DNA from: SG8-4 sp964598225
Lineage (GTDB): Bacteria; Planctomycetota; Phycisphaerae; Sedimentisphaerales; Anaerobacaceae
Reading direction: 5' to 3'
NCBI GenBank assembly: GCA_964598225.1
Contig: CAZRBG010000018.1
Location: 21,284 to 85,283 of the forward strand
DNA: 64,000 nt
Both the position numbers and the translations under genes were made by a program. Below the pieces are notes generated by a model that had not been told where the DNA came from, searched no databases, and was given only the letters and a program-made list of their open reading frames with translations. Positions 42,878-51,548 of the stretch are shown piece after piece; position 1 is the first letter of the stretch; each line of letters starts with the position of its first letter.

Positions 42878-45487
42878 ATGCTCGGCAGGAAGATAAGACA
42901 CGCACCATTTTACACTGTACTGATTTTAGCTGTATCTTTGTCGATGTGTGCCAAACTCAGCGCCGCTCCTGATCGCAAGGCTCTCGCAAAGACCTATATT
43001 CCGAAATTCGAGAAAATACTTGAAGAGAATATCGCCTCATTCTGGTATCCCAAGAGTTTGGATCGACAAAACGGCGGATATACGATCAACTTCGGTCCGG
43101 ACGGCGAGCGTAAGGGCCGAGGCACTAAGATGATCGTCAGCCAGGCGCGCACGGTGTGGTTGTTCAGCCGACTGGCTCGGGCGGGCTATAAGAAAGATCA
43201 ATACATCGAGGCGGCCGATCATGGCTATCGGTTCTTGAAGGAAAAGATGTGGGACAGCAAGAACGGCGGCTTTTATTGGCAAGTCGATGCGACCGGTAAC
43301 AGGAAATTGAAGCCGCGAAAGCACCTCTACGGCCAGGCGTTTGCCCTTTATGCGATGTCGGAGTTCTATCTGGCCTCCGGCAGAGAGGACGTCCTGGATT
43401 TTGCCGTTAGGTTCTTCAATCTGCTCGAAGCCAAATCCCACGATAAGACTTACGGCGGCTACGTCGAATTCTTCAATGAAGACTGGACTCCGGTGCCGGC
43501 CGGCGAAGGTTCCTACATGGGCGGCGGACCGAGCCTTAAGCTTATGAATACTCATCTCCATCTTCTTGAAGCGATGACCGCTTTCTATCGTGCGAGTAAA
43601 CTGCCGCTGGCACGCGAGAGGTTATTGGAGCTGATCAACATCCAAAGCAATGCAGTTGTGCGAAAGGATATCGGCGCCTGCACGGACAAGTACGACCGCG
43701 ACTGGAAGCCGCGACTTGAGGGCGACTACGCAAGAGTCTCCTACGGCCACGACATTGAAAACATCTGGTTGCTGATGGACGCCTGTGACGCAGCGGGAGT
43801 CAAAAACCGGCCGTTCGTCGATCTCTATCGCACGCTGTTCGATTACTCGTTGAAGTACGGATATGACGAAACCAACGGCGGCTTTTATGACAGCGGCCGG
43901 TTCAATCAGCCGGCGGACAGGCGAAACAAAGTCTGGTGGGTGCAGACCGAAGCTATCGTCAGCGCGCTTTACATGAATCGCATGACGGAGGAACCGAAGT
44001 ACCTCGACGTATTTAGAGAAACCGCCGATTTCATCGAGAATAACATGGTGGACTGGGACACCGGCGAGTGGCACGCAACCGTCACACCCGAAGGGGAGCA
44101 ACTGGGCGATAAAGCCAGCCCATGGAAGGCGGGCTATCACAACGGCCGGTCCATGATCGAATGCCTGCGGATACTCAAGCGGTGGACGGTCCTTCACTCG
44201 TCGGATTTTGGTTGGAGGGCTAATCAAGACATCAGCGGGCAGTTCGCAAAGCTGTTGGACAGTGGAAAGCTGAAGGCCGGTCAGGAGCTTGTCCTCGATC
44301 ACACATACCGGATCAGCGGCAGCCATACGCTGCCCGACAATTTTACTCTCTCGGCCGTTAAGGGGGGCGGGTTCGACGTCACCGACGCCGTCAACCCGGT
44401 GAATAATCGGCCGTTGCTGGAACTCGGCAACAATAACACGCTGCGCAATCTTACGATTACCTACCTGAACACACCGAAGCCGGGGCCGACCGGGGAAGAG
44501 CGCGGCGTTACTTTTACGTCGCGGCTTGGGGTGCAGGCTCGGGGCAAACACGATCTCATGCTCAGGAACTGCCGGCTGGTTGGCTCGATCGGCCACCATC
44601 TAAAGCTGACGGATTGCCGCAGGCCAAAGGTCACAGGCTGTCACATTGCCGGCGGCCACTGGTCGGTGTATCTGGTCGGTAATGTCACCGATGCAGTCTT
44701 CCGACGCTGCCTGATCGAAAAGTGTCAGGGCGACGGCATCAAGACCGGCGGCTCGAGCGGCGTTGTGCGTCGGGTTCTGGTGGAAGATTGCGTTTTCCAG
44801 GACAACCTTCGCGACGGCATAGACACGACGGGCGGATTCAACGACTCGGTCGTCAGAAACACCATCTTCCGTCGAATGGGGGTTTCGGGCATGGACATCA
44901 AGTCCCATTACGAGTCCAAAACAGGACGGATCGAGGACCTGTCGCCGGAGAACGTCGGCATTCTCATCGAGGATTGCCTGTTCCACGATATGCCGAACGC
45001 CGTCGTATTGACGACGCTCGACTGCGGTCGCCGCAGGGGGCCGGGTAATGAGCTTCTCAATGCCGGGAACATCAAGAATTACGTCCCGCATGACATCGAC
45101 ATCAACAACTGCGTAATCGGACACGCGGAGAAGCCCCTTCGATCCAGTCACGAAGGCGGATACGGCGTGAATTATCCGAGCGAGGACGGAGAGCACATGC
45201 GGATGATTCTTCTTAAGGACGCCTATTCGATCCGATACCGAAACGCCCGTCTTTCGGGCGAGCGGATCAGGCCCGTACAGATCAGCAGCATTGGCGGCTC
45301 TAGGCATCTGTCCAAAGAAGCCGCCCAGGCGCTCAGACACACCGTGACAGGCAACATCGTTGACCAGCCGGCTCCGCCGATCAAACCGGGGGTGAAACAG
45401 GTCCCATTCGAGTGCGGGCCGCAGGCACTGGAGTGGTTACATCAATACTCGAAAGAGCTAGATTACGCGACCGCGCGTATACACTAA
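42878..45487 (+). CDS. N-acylglucosamine/cellobiose 2-epimerase-like domain fused to a right-handed beta-helix
   Basis: An 869-residue exported protein from the ATG at 42878 (GGAAGGAG upstream; the frame is open to a TTG at 42860). Signal peptide about 1-30. Residues about 32-440 are an AGE-type (alpha/alpha)6 barrel: TVWLFSRLARAGYKK, HLYGQAFALYAMSEFYLASG, VSYGHDIENIWLLMDACD and YHNGRSMIECLRIL. The two histidines in GHDIE and YHNGR match the catalytic pair of cellobiose/mannose 2-epimerases. Residues about 455-840 are a parallel beta-helix (RNCRLVGSIGHHLKLTDC, SVVRNTIFRRMGVSGMDIKS), as in polysaccharide lyases and epimerases. An exported fusion of this kind suggests local modification of a bound glycan; the substrate is unknown. 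Confidence 0.82.
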   Translation: MLGRKIRHAPFYTVLILAVSLSMCAKLSAAPDRKALAKTYIPKFEKILEENIASFWYPKSLDRQNGGYTINFGPDGERKGRGTKMIVSQARTVWLFSRLARAGYKKDQYIEAADHGYRFLKEKMWDSKNGGFYWQVDATGNRKLKPRKHLYGQAFALYAMSEFYLASGREDVLDFAVRFFNLLEAKSHDKTYGGYVEFFNEDWTPVPAGEGSYMGGGPSLKLMNTHLHLLEAMTAFYRASKLPLARERLLELINIQSNAVVRKDIGACTDKYDRDWKPRLEGDYARVSYGHDIENIWLLMDACDAAGVKNRPFVDLYRTLFDYSLKYGYDETNGGFYDSGRFNQPADRRNKVWWVQTEAIVSALYMNRMTEEPKYLDVFRETADFIENNMVDWDTGEWHATVTPEGEQLGDKASPWKAGYHNGRSMIECLRILKRWTVLHSSDFGWRANQDISGQFAKLLDSGKLKAGQELVLDHTYRISGSHTLPDNFTLSAVKGGGFDVTDAVNPVNNRPLLELGNNNTLRNLTITYLNTPKPGPTGEERGVTFTSRLGVQARGKHDLMLRNCRLVGSIGHHLKLTDCRRPKVTGCHIAGGHWSVYLVGNVTDAVFRRCLIEKCQGDGIKTGGSSGVVRRVLVEDCVFQDNLRDGIDTTGGFNDSVVRNTIFRRMGVSGMDIKSHYESKTGRIEDLSPENVGILIEDCLFHDMPNAVVLTTLDCGRRRGPGNELLNAGNIKNYVPHDIDINNCVIGHAEKPLRSSHEGGYGVNYPSEDGEHMRMILLKDAYSIRYRNARLSGERIRPVQISSIGGSRHLSKEAAQALRHTVTGNIVDQPAPPIKPGVKQVPFECGPQALEWLHQYSKELDYATARIH

Positions 45488-45692
45488 GCACACCCTCGGC
45501 CAGACTGGAAGATGGGCAACTTGTTGCCCATGCTGTTAAATCGTGAGATTGCTTCGTCGGCGCACTCCTTCCCGAGAGACAAACTCTCCTGATTGTGGGT
45601 CTACGATTTCATAACCCATTTGACGAGCACGTTTTGTGAGCGGCTGCAGGGCTCGCAATGACATTCGTGTATTTGCTTGTCATCACAAAGCT

Positions 45693-46991
45693 TCAGTCTT
45701 CCTTGCTGACGTTCAGTCCTATCTGTACGTTTCCTTCGGACTTGTTGTCGATTCGTTCTGCGCCGGTGAAGAGGTTCTCGGCGATGATCGCCCGGTTGAC
45801 GTCCTTGCCGAGTTCGATCTGCGGCCGGTTCTGCCGGAACTCGCATCCGCGGATCAGCACCGTGCCGCTCTCGGCCCGTATCGCTGCGCGAGTCCCTTCT
45901 TTGCCGCCCCATTGGGTGAAGGTGCAGTCGCCGAAGCCGACGGTCCCTTCGCCGGAGATTTTCGCTATCTGATTGCACGGTCCCCAGAAAGCGCAGTTTA
46001 CGAAGCGGACGCTTCCTTTATTGCTTTCCCCGACTTCGATCATCGTCGGGTCCGGCCCGTGAAAGGACACGAACTCGCCGTTGGTTATCAGCAGCCCGTA
46101 CGGAGCGCATTGCTCGACGACAAGCGCGGTGTAGCAATCGTCGGCGCCGATGCCGAGGAAGTTGCCGTTGCATACGCCGGCCTTGCTCCGTATGAATTTG
46201 TAGCCTACGTTGTAGCCAAAGCAAAATGTGTTGGTGACGTATTGCCAGTCGGATCGGCCGAAGATAAACGCCTCGCCGTTTTTCATCTGCCACTGGAACA
46301 GCTTGGGCTTCATGCTCCACCAGGGATTGAAGTGGACGTTCTCGATCCGGCCTATGTCGTAGATCGAATCGACCAGAACGCCCCGCCGGATGGGCTGGCC
46401 GTGAACGTCGCGAATCAGGTGTCGCTCGTTGCGCGTGGCGTCGATGCCGTTATAGGGGTTGAGCATCTCGACTGCGAGCACGGCGGGATTCTTGCCCCGC
46501 ATGGAGATTGCCCAGGGATACGGCTTTGGCACGTCGTTGACGTTTTGCTCGGGATAGTACAGCACCACGCCTTTGAGCGTGCTGTTGGTGTTAAGGGTGA
46601 TAAACGCCGGGTCGTCTTCTTTGCCGGCGCCTTCGGTGACCAGGAAAGTCGTGCCGTCGTCGGTCGGTTTGGGTAGCCCGCGATTGCGAATGCCGTTATG
46701 CGCCGGGACGGATTGCCAAAGGCCTGCAAGCGTGACGGCAGACGGCACGTTAAGGTGGCCTTTGAACAAATAGTTGCCGCGAGGGGCGTGAACGACCCCG
46801 CCCTCGGCTTGTCCCGCGGCGTCCAGGGCTTTTTGAAAAGCAGCCGTATCATCGGTCTCGCCGTCGCCGACGGCGCCGAAATCCCGCACGTTCCAGAAAC
46901 CGGCGTCCGATTCCCGGCCGTGCGCGCCTGCTGTGATAGAGAGTATGCAGAAATAAGTTGCTGCAGACGCGATCCAAAAGCTGGTTTTCAT
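45693..46991 (-). CDS. Pectate-lyase-3/GH55-like exported beta-helix protein
   Basis: A 432-residue protein with a signal peptide (IASAATYFCILSITAGAHG). The start of the mature protein, WNVRDFGAVGDGETDDTAAF with the following QKALDAAG and VHAPRGNYLF, is the hallmark of the Pectate_lyase_3 (GH28/GH55-related) beta-helix. Later coils carry many short beta strands (IAKISGEGTVGFGDCTFTQW, VLIRGCEFRQNRPQIEL). The catalytic residues cannot be assigned by eye. A good promoter lies at 47046-47074, and AAAGGACGAGG precedes the ATG. With the GH127 gene and the epimerase fusion it suggests degradation of acidic plant or algal polysaccharides. Confidence 0.82.
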   Translation of the reverse strand: MKTSFWIASAATYFCILSITAGAHGRESDAGFWNVRDFGAVGDGETDDTAAFQKALDAAGQAEGGVVHAPRGNYLFKGHLNVPSAVTLAGLWQSVPAHNGIRNRGLPKPTDDGTTFLVTEGAGKEDDPAFITLNTNSTLKGVVLYYPEQNVNDVPKPYPWAISMRGKNPAVLAVEMLNPYNGIDATRNERHLIRDVHGQPIRRGVLVDSIYDIGRIENVHFNPWWSMKPKLFQWQMKNGEAFIFGRSDWQYVTNTFCFGYNVGYKFIRSKAGVCNGNFLGIGADDCYTALVVEQCAPYGLLITNGEFVSFHGPDPTMIEVGESNKGSVRFVNCAFWGPCNQIAKISGEGTVGFGDCTFTQWGGKEGTRAAIRAESGTVLIRGCEFRQNRPQIELGKDVNRAIIAENLFTGAERIDNKSEGNVQIGLNVSKED

Positions 46992-47045
46992 TTACCTCGT
47001 CCTTTCGGCAGAAAATCGTGAAAACGCTATAGCGTAACGGCGGCG

Positions 47046-47074
47046 ATTGTAGCTTACGATTTTCGTGGCGTCAA
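47046..47074 (-). promoter_or_regulatory. Sigma-70-type promoter of the pectate-lyase-like gene
   Basis: On the minus strand TTGACG (47074-47069), a 17-base spacer, TACAAT (47051-47046). Transcription should start near 47039, some 48 bases before the ATG at 46991. The -35 is the same as in the modular-protein promoters but the extended TGG and the flanks differ. Confidence 0.65.
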
Positions 47075-47164
47075 GAATCGGGATATGGCTGCCGCACGGC
47101 TGCCTGTTGGCATTCCTGCGCAGGACATGCAGGGTGGGGCTTGCCCCGCCACTATACGGCGTGG

Positions 47165-47947
47165 CTAATAGTCCTTGAAATTTCTCATCCACTCGGGCCA
47201 GTCCATCGGCTGGACGCCGCCAGCTTTCGTCCAAGGGCCGTTGACATTGAACTCGCGATGCCACTTGAGTTTCCACAACTCCTTGATCCCGACTTTTCTC
47301 ACCGAGAAATTCAGGAAGACCATATTGGTCACTCCGTCGTGCCTGTCGATGCAAAATCGCTGCATACAGACCGGGCCGGCGTTCTGCGTCTGGCCGTTGA
47401 AGTCGGGAGGGTCGTTTGCGTGCAGCGGGTGGCCTCCGAGATAGAAGCAATCGAGAAACAGCGGTATTCTGTCGGCGCCCTGCACGTTGGCGGTCTTCCA
47501 GTGGTTCTCGGCTTCGTATCCCCACAGGCTCGAACCACTGGGATTATAGAGCCAGTTGTTTATGCCGTAACTGGTGTAGAATCCGGAGCCGCCGCCGACG
47601 TTGGTGGCTTCCCAGGCGATAAACGGATTCTGCCCCTGGCCCCATTTTTTGTACGCCATCGGACACAAGCGTATCTTTTCATCATTGTAATACGGCTCTG
47701 CGGCGAACAGCCAGTGTCCGACCTGCTTGCCGCCGACGTTTCGCACGCCGTTGGGGAAATAGCCGTCGTTGTCGCCGGTGTACATTGACCAGATCAGCCC
47801 CCAGTGGTGCAGGTTCATCTGGCAGGCGGTCGCCTTGGCCTGCTTCTTCACTCGCGACAGAGCGGGCATCAGTATTGCCAGCAAAAGCGCAATTATAGCG
47901 ATAACCACCAGAAGCTCTATTAGCGTGAATCCTTTGTGCCGTTCCAT
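47165..47947 (-). CDS. Planctomycete-type prepilin-like protein
   Basis: About 260 residues from MERHKGFTLIELLVVIAI at 47947. The segment GFTLIELL is the type IV prepilin/type II secretion pseudopilin cleavage site, followed by a 20-residue hydrophobic helix (VVIAIIALLLAILMPALSRV). The rest is a globular domain common in large planctomycete families (RVKKQAKATACQMNLHHWG, SMYTGDNDGYFPNGV, RHDGVTNMVFLNFSVRKVG, the last like the H-x9-DG motif). These proteins occur in many copies per genome; their role, in a pilus-like fibre or secretion, is not known. The open frame extends ten residues upstream to 47977, without support. Confidence 0.88.
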   Translation of the reverse strand: MERHKGFTLIELLVVIAIIALLLAILMPALSRVKKQAKATACQMNLHHWGLIWSMYTGDNDGYFPNGVRNVGGKQVGHWLFAAEPYYNDEKIRLCPMAYKKWGQGQNPFIAWEATNVGGGSGFYTSYGINNWLYNPSGSSLWGYEAENHWKTANVQGADRIPLFLDCFYLGGHPLHANDPPDFNGQTQNAGPVCMQRFCIDRHDGVTNMVFLNFSVRKVGIKELWKLKWHREFNVNGPWTKAGGVQPMDWPEWMRNFKDY

Positions 47948-47990
47948 GCTGACATTATACGCTATTCCGGGGGGCATTCAAGGCGCGCGT

Positions 47991-49196
47991 TCATACTTCC
48001 GGCAGATCATCATCCGGTTCGAGTATAGGAGCGTCAAAGCTCAAGTGGTCGGTGTATTTGAGTCCACAGCCCGTATTCAAAAGAACAACAGTCTCATCGG
48101 GTTTGATCCAGCCGTCGCGGGCAAGTTGTGCCGCGGCGCAGAACGTGGCGGCGCCTTCGGGACAGATGAAGAGTCCTTCTTTAGAAGCAATCTTCTCTAC
48201 CCCTTGAAGTATATCCTTATCGGAGACGGCGACGGCACAGCCTTCTGTCTCGTAGAGCGCTCTAAGGACGAGAAAATCGCCGATTGCTTTCGGAACAGTC
48301 AGCCCGAACGCAACCGTGCGAGCATCGGGCCAGAACTCGGACCCGGACTTGTTATCCTGCCATGCTTTGACTATCGGGGCGCATCGCTCAGCCTGCACGG
48401 CCACTAGACGCGGGAGTTTCTCACCTACCCAGCCGATCTCCTGCAACTCCTTCAACGCTTTGTGAATGCCGATGATCCCGACGCCTCCGCCCGTCGGATA
48501 GATAATTACGTCGGGCAGTTTCCAGTCGAACTGCTCGGCGATTTCAAATCCCATAGTTTTCTTGCCTTCTATTCGATATGGCTCTTTCAGCGTCGATACA
48601 TCGTAGTACCCTCGCTCTTTCACGGCTCGTCCGACTATAGCGCCCGCGTCGCTGATAAGGCCGTCCACGAGAAAGAGCTTAGCGCCCGCGACGGCACATT
48701 CGGTGCGATGGACAGCAGGAGCGGAGGTCGGCATGACTACGATAGACTCGATCCCCGCGCGGGCGCAGTATGCAGACCAGGCGCCACCTGCGTTGCCGTT
48801 GGTAGGCATTGCAACTATCCCGCTCCCCAACTCTTTCGCCCGTGAGGCACCGACCGCGGCGCCGCGGGCCTTAAAGCTGCCGGTCGGCAGGACGCCCTCG
48901 TCTTTCACGAACAGATTCGACAGGCCCAGCTTCGCGCCCAATTGTTCAAGCCTGATGAGCGGAGTCATGCCTTCGCCCATCGTGACGACATTCTCGAGTC
49001 CCCGCACGGGCAGCAGCTCTCGGTATCGCCAGAGATCTGCTGGTCTGGATGCAAGAGCTTCTCTGGCCAGACGAGCTTTGACCCTTTGCAGATCATATCG
49101 CACCAGCAGCGGCCCGCCACACCGGCATAAGTTCATGAGCCGTTCACTTTCATACGTAGCCCCGCATCGAGAGCATTCCAAATGCGTCACGAACAT
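47991..49196 (-). CDS. thrC: Threonine synthase
   Basis: About 401 residues from MFVTHLECSRCGATYESERL at 49196. An N-terminal zinc-ribbon-like pair CSRCG / CRCGG (about residues 8-27) precedes the PLP fold. GVLPTGSFKARGAAVGASRA carries the PLP lysine in SFKARGA; PTNGNAGGAWSAYCARAG and YPTGGGVGIIGIHKAL bind the cofactor phosphate. It converts O-phosphohomoserine to threonine in the cytoplasm. The frame extends back to 49367 but those residues are not conserved-looking and overlap a palindrome. Other PLP lyases (threonine dehydratase) are less likely because of the zinc-ribbon start. Confidence 0.87.
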   Translation of the reverse strand: MFVTHLECSRCGATYESERLMNLCRCGGPLLVRYDLQRVKARLAREALASRPADLWRYRELLPVRGLENVVTMGEGMTPLIRLEQLGAKLGLSNLFVKDEGVLPTGSFKARGAAVGASRAKELGSGIVAMPTNGNAGGAWSAYCARAGIESIVVMPTSAPAVHRTECAVAGAKLFLVDGLISDAGAIVGRAVKERGYYDVSTLKEPYRIEGKKTMGFEIAEQFDWKLPDVIIYPTGGGVGIIGIHKALKELQEIGWVGEKLPRLVAVQAERCAPIVKAWQDNKSGSEFWPDARTVAFGLTVPKAIGDFLVLRALYETEGCAVAVSDKDILQGVEKIASKEGLFICPEGAATFCAAAQLARDGWIKPDETVVLLNTGCGLKYTDHLSFDAPILEPDDDLPEV

Positions 49197-49276
49197 CGAC
49201 GTCTCCTTGTTGTGATTCAGCCGTACTGACGGGCCTACTTTATCATACGCGTAAGGACAATGACAGGACCTCCTCA

Positions 49277-49348
49277 GTGGCGAGGGCATCCTGCCCTTGT
49301 TCGAGGCCGAGACGGCCTCGGGACACAAGGGCGAGATGCCCTCGCCAC
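49277..49348. repeat. Long palindrome between thrC and hgcA
   Basis: Arms GTGGCGAGGGCATC (49277-49290) and GATGCCCTCGCCAC (49335-49348) are perfectly complementary; inside, TGCCCTTGT/ACAAGGGC and CGAGGCCG/CGGCCTCG extend the hairpin. It sits between divergent thrC and hgcA and may be a dispersed intergenic element of the GGCGAGGGCATCC type. Confidence 0.8.
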
Positions 49349-49478
49349 AAATGGGTGGCAGCCTCATGCGGATTGCTGCATATCGGAATGAGGTGGTTCT
49401 TTTCGTGCTTTTCCGCTTGGCTCTTGAAGGCTGTTCCCGTACAATCAGTCGGCATGCGGATTGCTAATAGGAGTAATA

Positions 49479-50510
49479 TTGACTGACGAAATGCAGAATA
49501 ACTCATTCGTTTCACATAACGGGCGGCAGATTCCGAGGATTTCTACGAAGCTTGGCAGGGCCGATAAGTTCGGCGATCTCAAGGTGCGACTTGCCTATGG
49601 GCGAATGAGATATACTGTGGAGCCGGGGATTTATGCCGTCGGAGAGCCGGCTGCTGATTCGCCGGTTTTTGTCTCGGCAAATTATAAGCTGAGTTTCAAT
49701 CGACTCAGGAATCGGCTGGCCGCTCGGGACGGATGGATACTCGTACTCGACACGAAGGGCATAAACGTCTGGTGCGCCGCGGGAAAGGGAACCTTCGGTA
49801 CGGAAGAATTGGTCAATCGCATCGAGCAGGTTCGGCTTGATGAGATTGTCTCGCACAAGAAGCTGATTCTGCCGCAACTCTCTGCTCCCGGCGTCAGTGC
49901 GCACGAGGTAAAGCGACAGAGCGGTTTTCAGGTTGTATACGGGCCGGTCAGGTCGGATGATCTTCCGGCATTTCTCGATGCCGGGATGAAAGCAACTGAG
50001 CAGATGCGGCGGATCGAGTTTCCGCTCGCGGATCGAGCGGTGCTTGTACCCGTCGAGGTGGCCTCATGGGGTAAATATGTCGTTATTGCCGCTCTTTTCA
50101 TGCTGGTTCTGGCCGGCCTGAATCAGGATGGATATTCGACAAAGCTCGTATTTTCCGATGGTGTGCAGAGTGCTGCGATACTCCTGGGCGGCCTTCTGGC
50201 CGGAGCGGCTCTGGGGCCCGTCCTGCTGCCCTGGCTGCCGGGGAGGGCATTTTCGCTCAAGGGCCTCTGGATCGGACTGGCGCTGTCGCTTTGCCTGGCT
50301 ATATTCAGCTCATGGAACAGCCTTCCGGGCACAATAGCTTGGTTTCTGATCATACCGGCTCTCACGAGCTTTGTTGTGATGAACTTCACAGGCGCCTCTA
50401 CGTACACTTCTCTGTCCGGAGTTAAACGAGAAATGAGAATAGCAATTCCCGCACAACTTGTCTGTGCCGCGGCTGGTTTCGGATTATGGCTGACCGGACG
50501 TTTTATCTGA
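49479..50510 (+). CDS. hgcA: HgcA, corrinoid protein of mercury methylation
   Basis: About 343 residues from a TTG at 49479, chosen because AGGAG lies five bases upstream; an ATG at 49491 is too far from it. The cytoplasmic corrinoid-binding domain contains the diagnostic cap-helix motif INVWCAAGKGTFGTEE. The cysteine (about residue 99) is the lower axial cobalt ligand in HgcA and lies close to the position known in Pseudodesulfovibrio (Cys93). Five membrane helices follow (about 203-220, 229-250, 262-278, 285-305, 320-340), also as in HgcA. The protein transfers a methyl group from methylcorrinoid to Hg(II). hgcB follows 24 bases on. Family assignment is secure; activity is inferred. Confidence 0.95.
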   Translation: MTDEMQNNSFVSHNGRQIPRISTKLGRADKFGDLKVRLAYGRMRYTVEPGIYAVGEPAADSPVFVSANYKLSFNRLRNRLAARDGWILVLDTKGINVWCAAGKGTFGTEELVNRIEQVRLDEIVSHKKLILPQLSAPGVSAHEVKRQSGFQVVYGPVRSDDLPAFLDAGMKATEQMRRIEFPLADRAVLVPVEVASWGKYVVIAALFMLVLAGLNQDGYSTKLVFSDGVQSAAILLGGLLAGAALGPVLLPWLPGRAFSLKGLWIGLALSLCLAIFSSWNSLPGTIAWFLIIPALTSFVVMNFTGASTYTSLSGVKREMRIAIPAQLVCAAAGFGLWLTGRFI

Positions 50511-50534
50511 GAACACAAAAAAGGCAAAGCAATC

Positions 50535-50828
50535 ATGAATAAGTTCCAATATCTGAAAGATGTACTTACACTTGAATTCGACGCCGAAAAGTGTATCGGC
50601 TGCGGGAAATGTGAAGAAGTCTGTCCTCACGGTGTTTTTGCGGTCTCCGACGGCAAGGCTCACATCACCGACCGCGACGATTGCATGGAATGCGGTGCCT
50701 GTCAAAATAATTGTCCCGCCAATGCTATTTCGGTAAAAACGGGCGTCGGCTGTGCACAGGGTGTGATCAATGGCTTTTTACGCGGGACCGAACCGGATTG
50801 CGACTGTTCAAAATCATGCTGCGGCTGA
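50535..50828 (+). CDS. hgcB: HgcB, ferredoxin partner of mercury methylation
   Basis: A 97-residue bis-[4Fe-4S] ferredoxin. The cluster motifs are C20-C23-C26-C30 (CIGCGKCEEVC) and C50-C53-C56-C60 (CMECGACQNNC). Beyond them C73 (GVGCAQG) and the C-terminal vicinal pair C95-C96 (SCCG) match the extra cysteines that set HgcB apart from ordinary ferredoxins and are thought to bind Hg(II) and hand it to HgcA. C89 and C91 add a further pair. HgcB also reduces the HgcA corrinoid. The gene follows hgcA by 24 bases with a weak ribosome-binding site and is surely co-transcribed. Confidence 0.95.
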   Translation: MNKFQYLKDVLTLEFDAEKCIGCGKCEEVCPHGVFAVSDGKAHITDRDDCMECGACQNNCPANAISVKTGVGCAQGVINGFLRGTEPDCDCSKSCCG

Positions 50829-50917
50829 ACTCGTCGCGAGGTTCTCAGAAATCGGATTGTTTTTTCAGATCATCGGACATTTACGCTCTCAATGTTTATC
50901 GCCGGCAGAAGGTTTTG

Positions 50918-50946
50918 TTGCATTTCTCGGCAATATCTGTTAAAAT
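50918..50946 (+). promoter_or_regulatory. Sigma-70-type promoter of the ahb-hem operon
   Basis: TTGCAT at 50918-50923, a 17-base spacer ending in TGT, and TAAAAT at 50941-50946. Transcription should start about 50953, roughly 110 bases before the first gene of the haem operon. The hgcAB stop lies only 90 bases upstream and no terminator hairpin is obvious, so read-through from hgcAB is possible. Confidence 0.65.
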
Positions 50947-51062
50947 GGCGGAATTGTAGGGGTATTTCTTAATTCTGGGAGGATGAGAGACAGCGAGATA
51001 CGCCCTATTAAGTCCTAATCCGCTTGGTACGAAATGGCGATACTATCAGGATGAAATATAAT

Positions 51063-51548
51063 ATGACCGACGTTGAAAAAATGGTGTTGGCCGCTCTCCA
51101 GGAGGGATTTCCGAGAAGCCAGACCCCATACAAGGATGCGGCCAGGCAGGCGGGGATTTGCACCGAAGAACTTTTGGCCATTTTAAGACGATGGAAAGAA
51201 CAGGGTAAGCTCCGGCGGATAGGAGCTATCGTCCATCATGAGAAAGTAGGGCTTTCCGGCGGCGCGATGGTCGCATGGCGGGTCGATCAGGATATCGTGG
51301 AGCGAGTGGGTAATATGCTGGCCGGATTCGAAGAAGTCAGTCACGCCTACGAGCGAAAAACCGAGGAGAACTGGCCCTATAACATCTATACGATGGTCCA
51401 CGGAACTGACGCCGGAGATGTTGAACAGACCGTGCGGCGAATGAGCGAGGCTTGCGGCATCGACGAATATCGCATACTTACCACCGAGCGGGAACTCAAG
51501 AAGGTCCCGCCGACATACGTAATTAAGGAAAAAGAACAGGCATGTTAA
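51063..51548 (+). CDS. ahbB: Siroheme decarboxylase subunit, AhbB type
   Basis: About 161 residues from MTDVEKMVLAALQEGFPRSQ; ATG codons at 51051 and 51063 are possible and a TTG at 51024 lies upstream. The fold is Lrp/AsnC-like: a winged helix (LLAILRRWKEQGKLRRIGAI) and a ligand domain with SHAYERKTEENWPYNIYTMV and ILTTERELKKVPPTYV, the pattern of the siroheme decarboxylases rather than of amino-acid regulators. AhbA and AhbB together remove two carboxyl groups from siroheme to give 12,18-didecarboxysiroheme. The AhbA partner is not in the window, so it is encoded elsewhere or this copy acts alone. Its end overlaps the start of ccsA. Confidence 0.8.
   Translation: MTDVEKMVLAALQEGFPRSQTPYKDAARQAGICTEELLAILRRWKEQGKLRRIGAIVHHEKVGLSGGAMVAWRVDQDIVERVGNMLAGFEEVSHAYERKTEENWPYNIYTMVHGTDAGDVEQTVRRMSEACGIDEYRILTTERELKKVPPTYVIKEKEQAC

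Noticed and set aside
43622..44599. 325-residue minus-strand open frame opposite the epimerase fusion
   Set aside because: Antisense shadow of a gene with conserved catalytic motifs.
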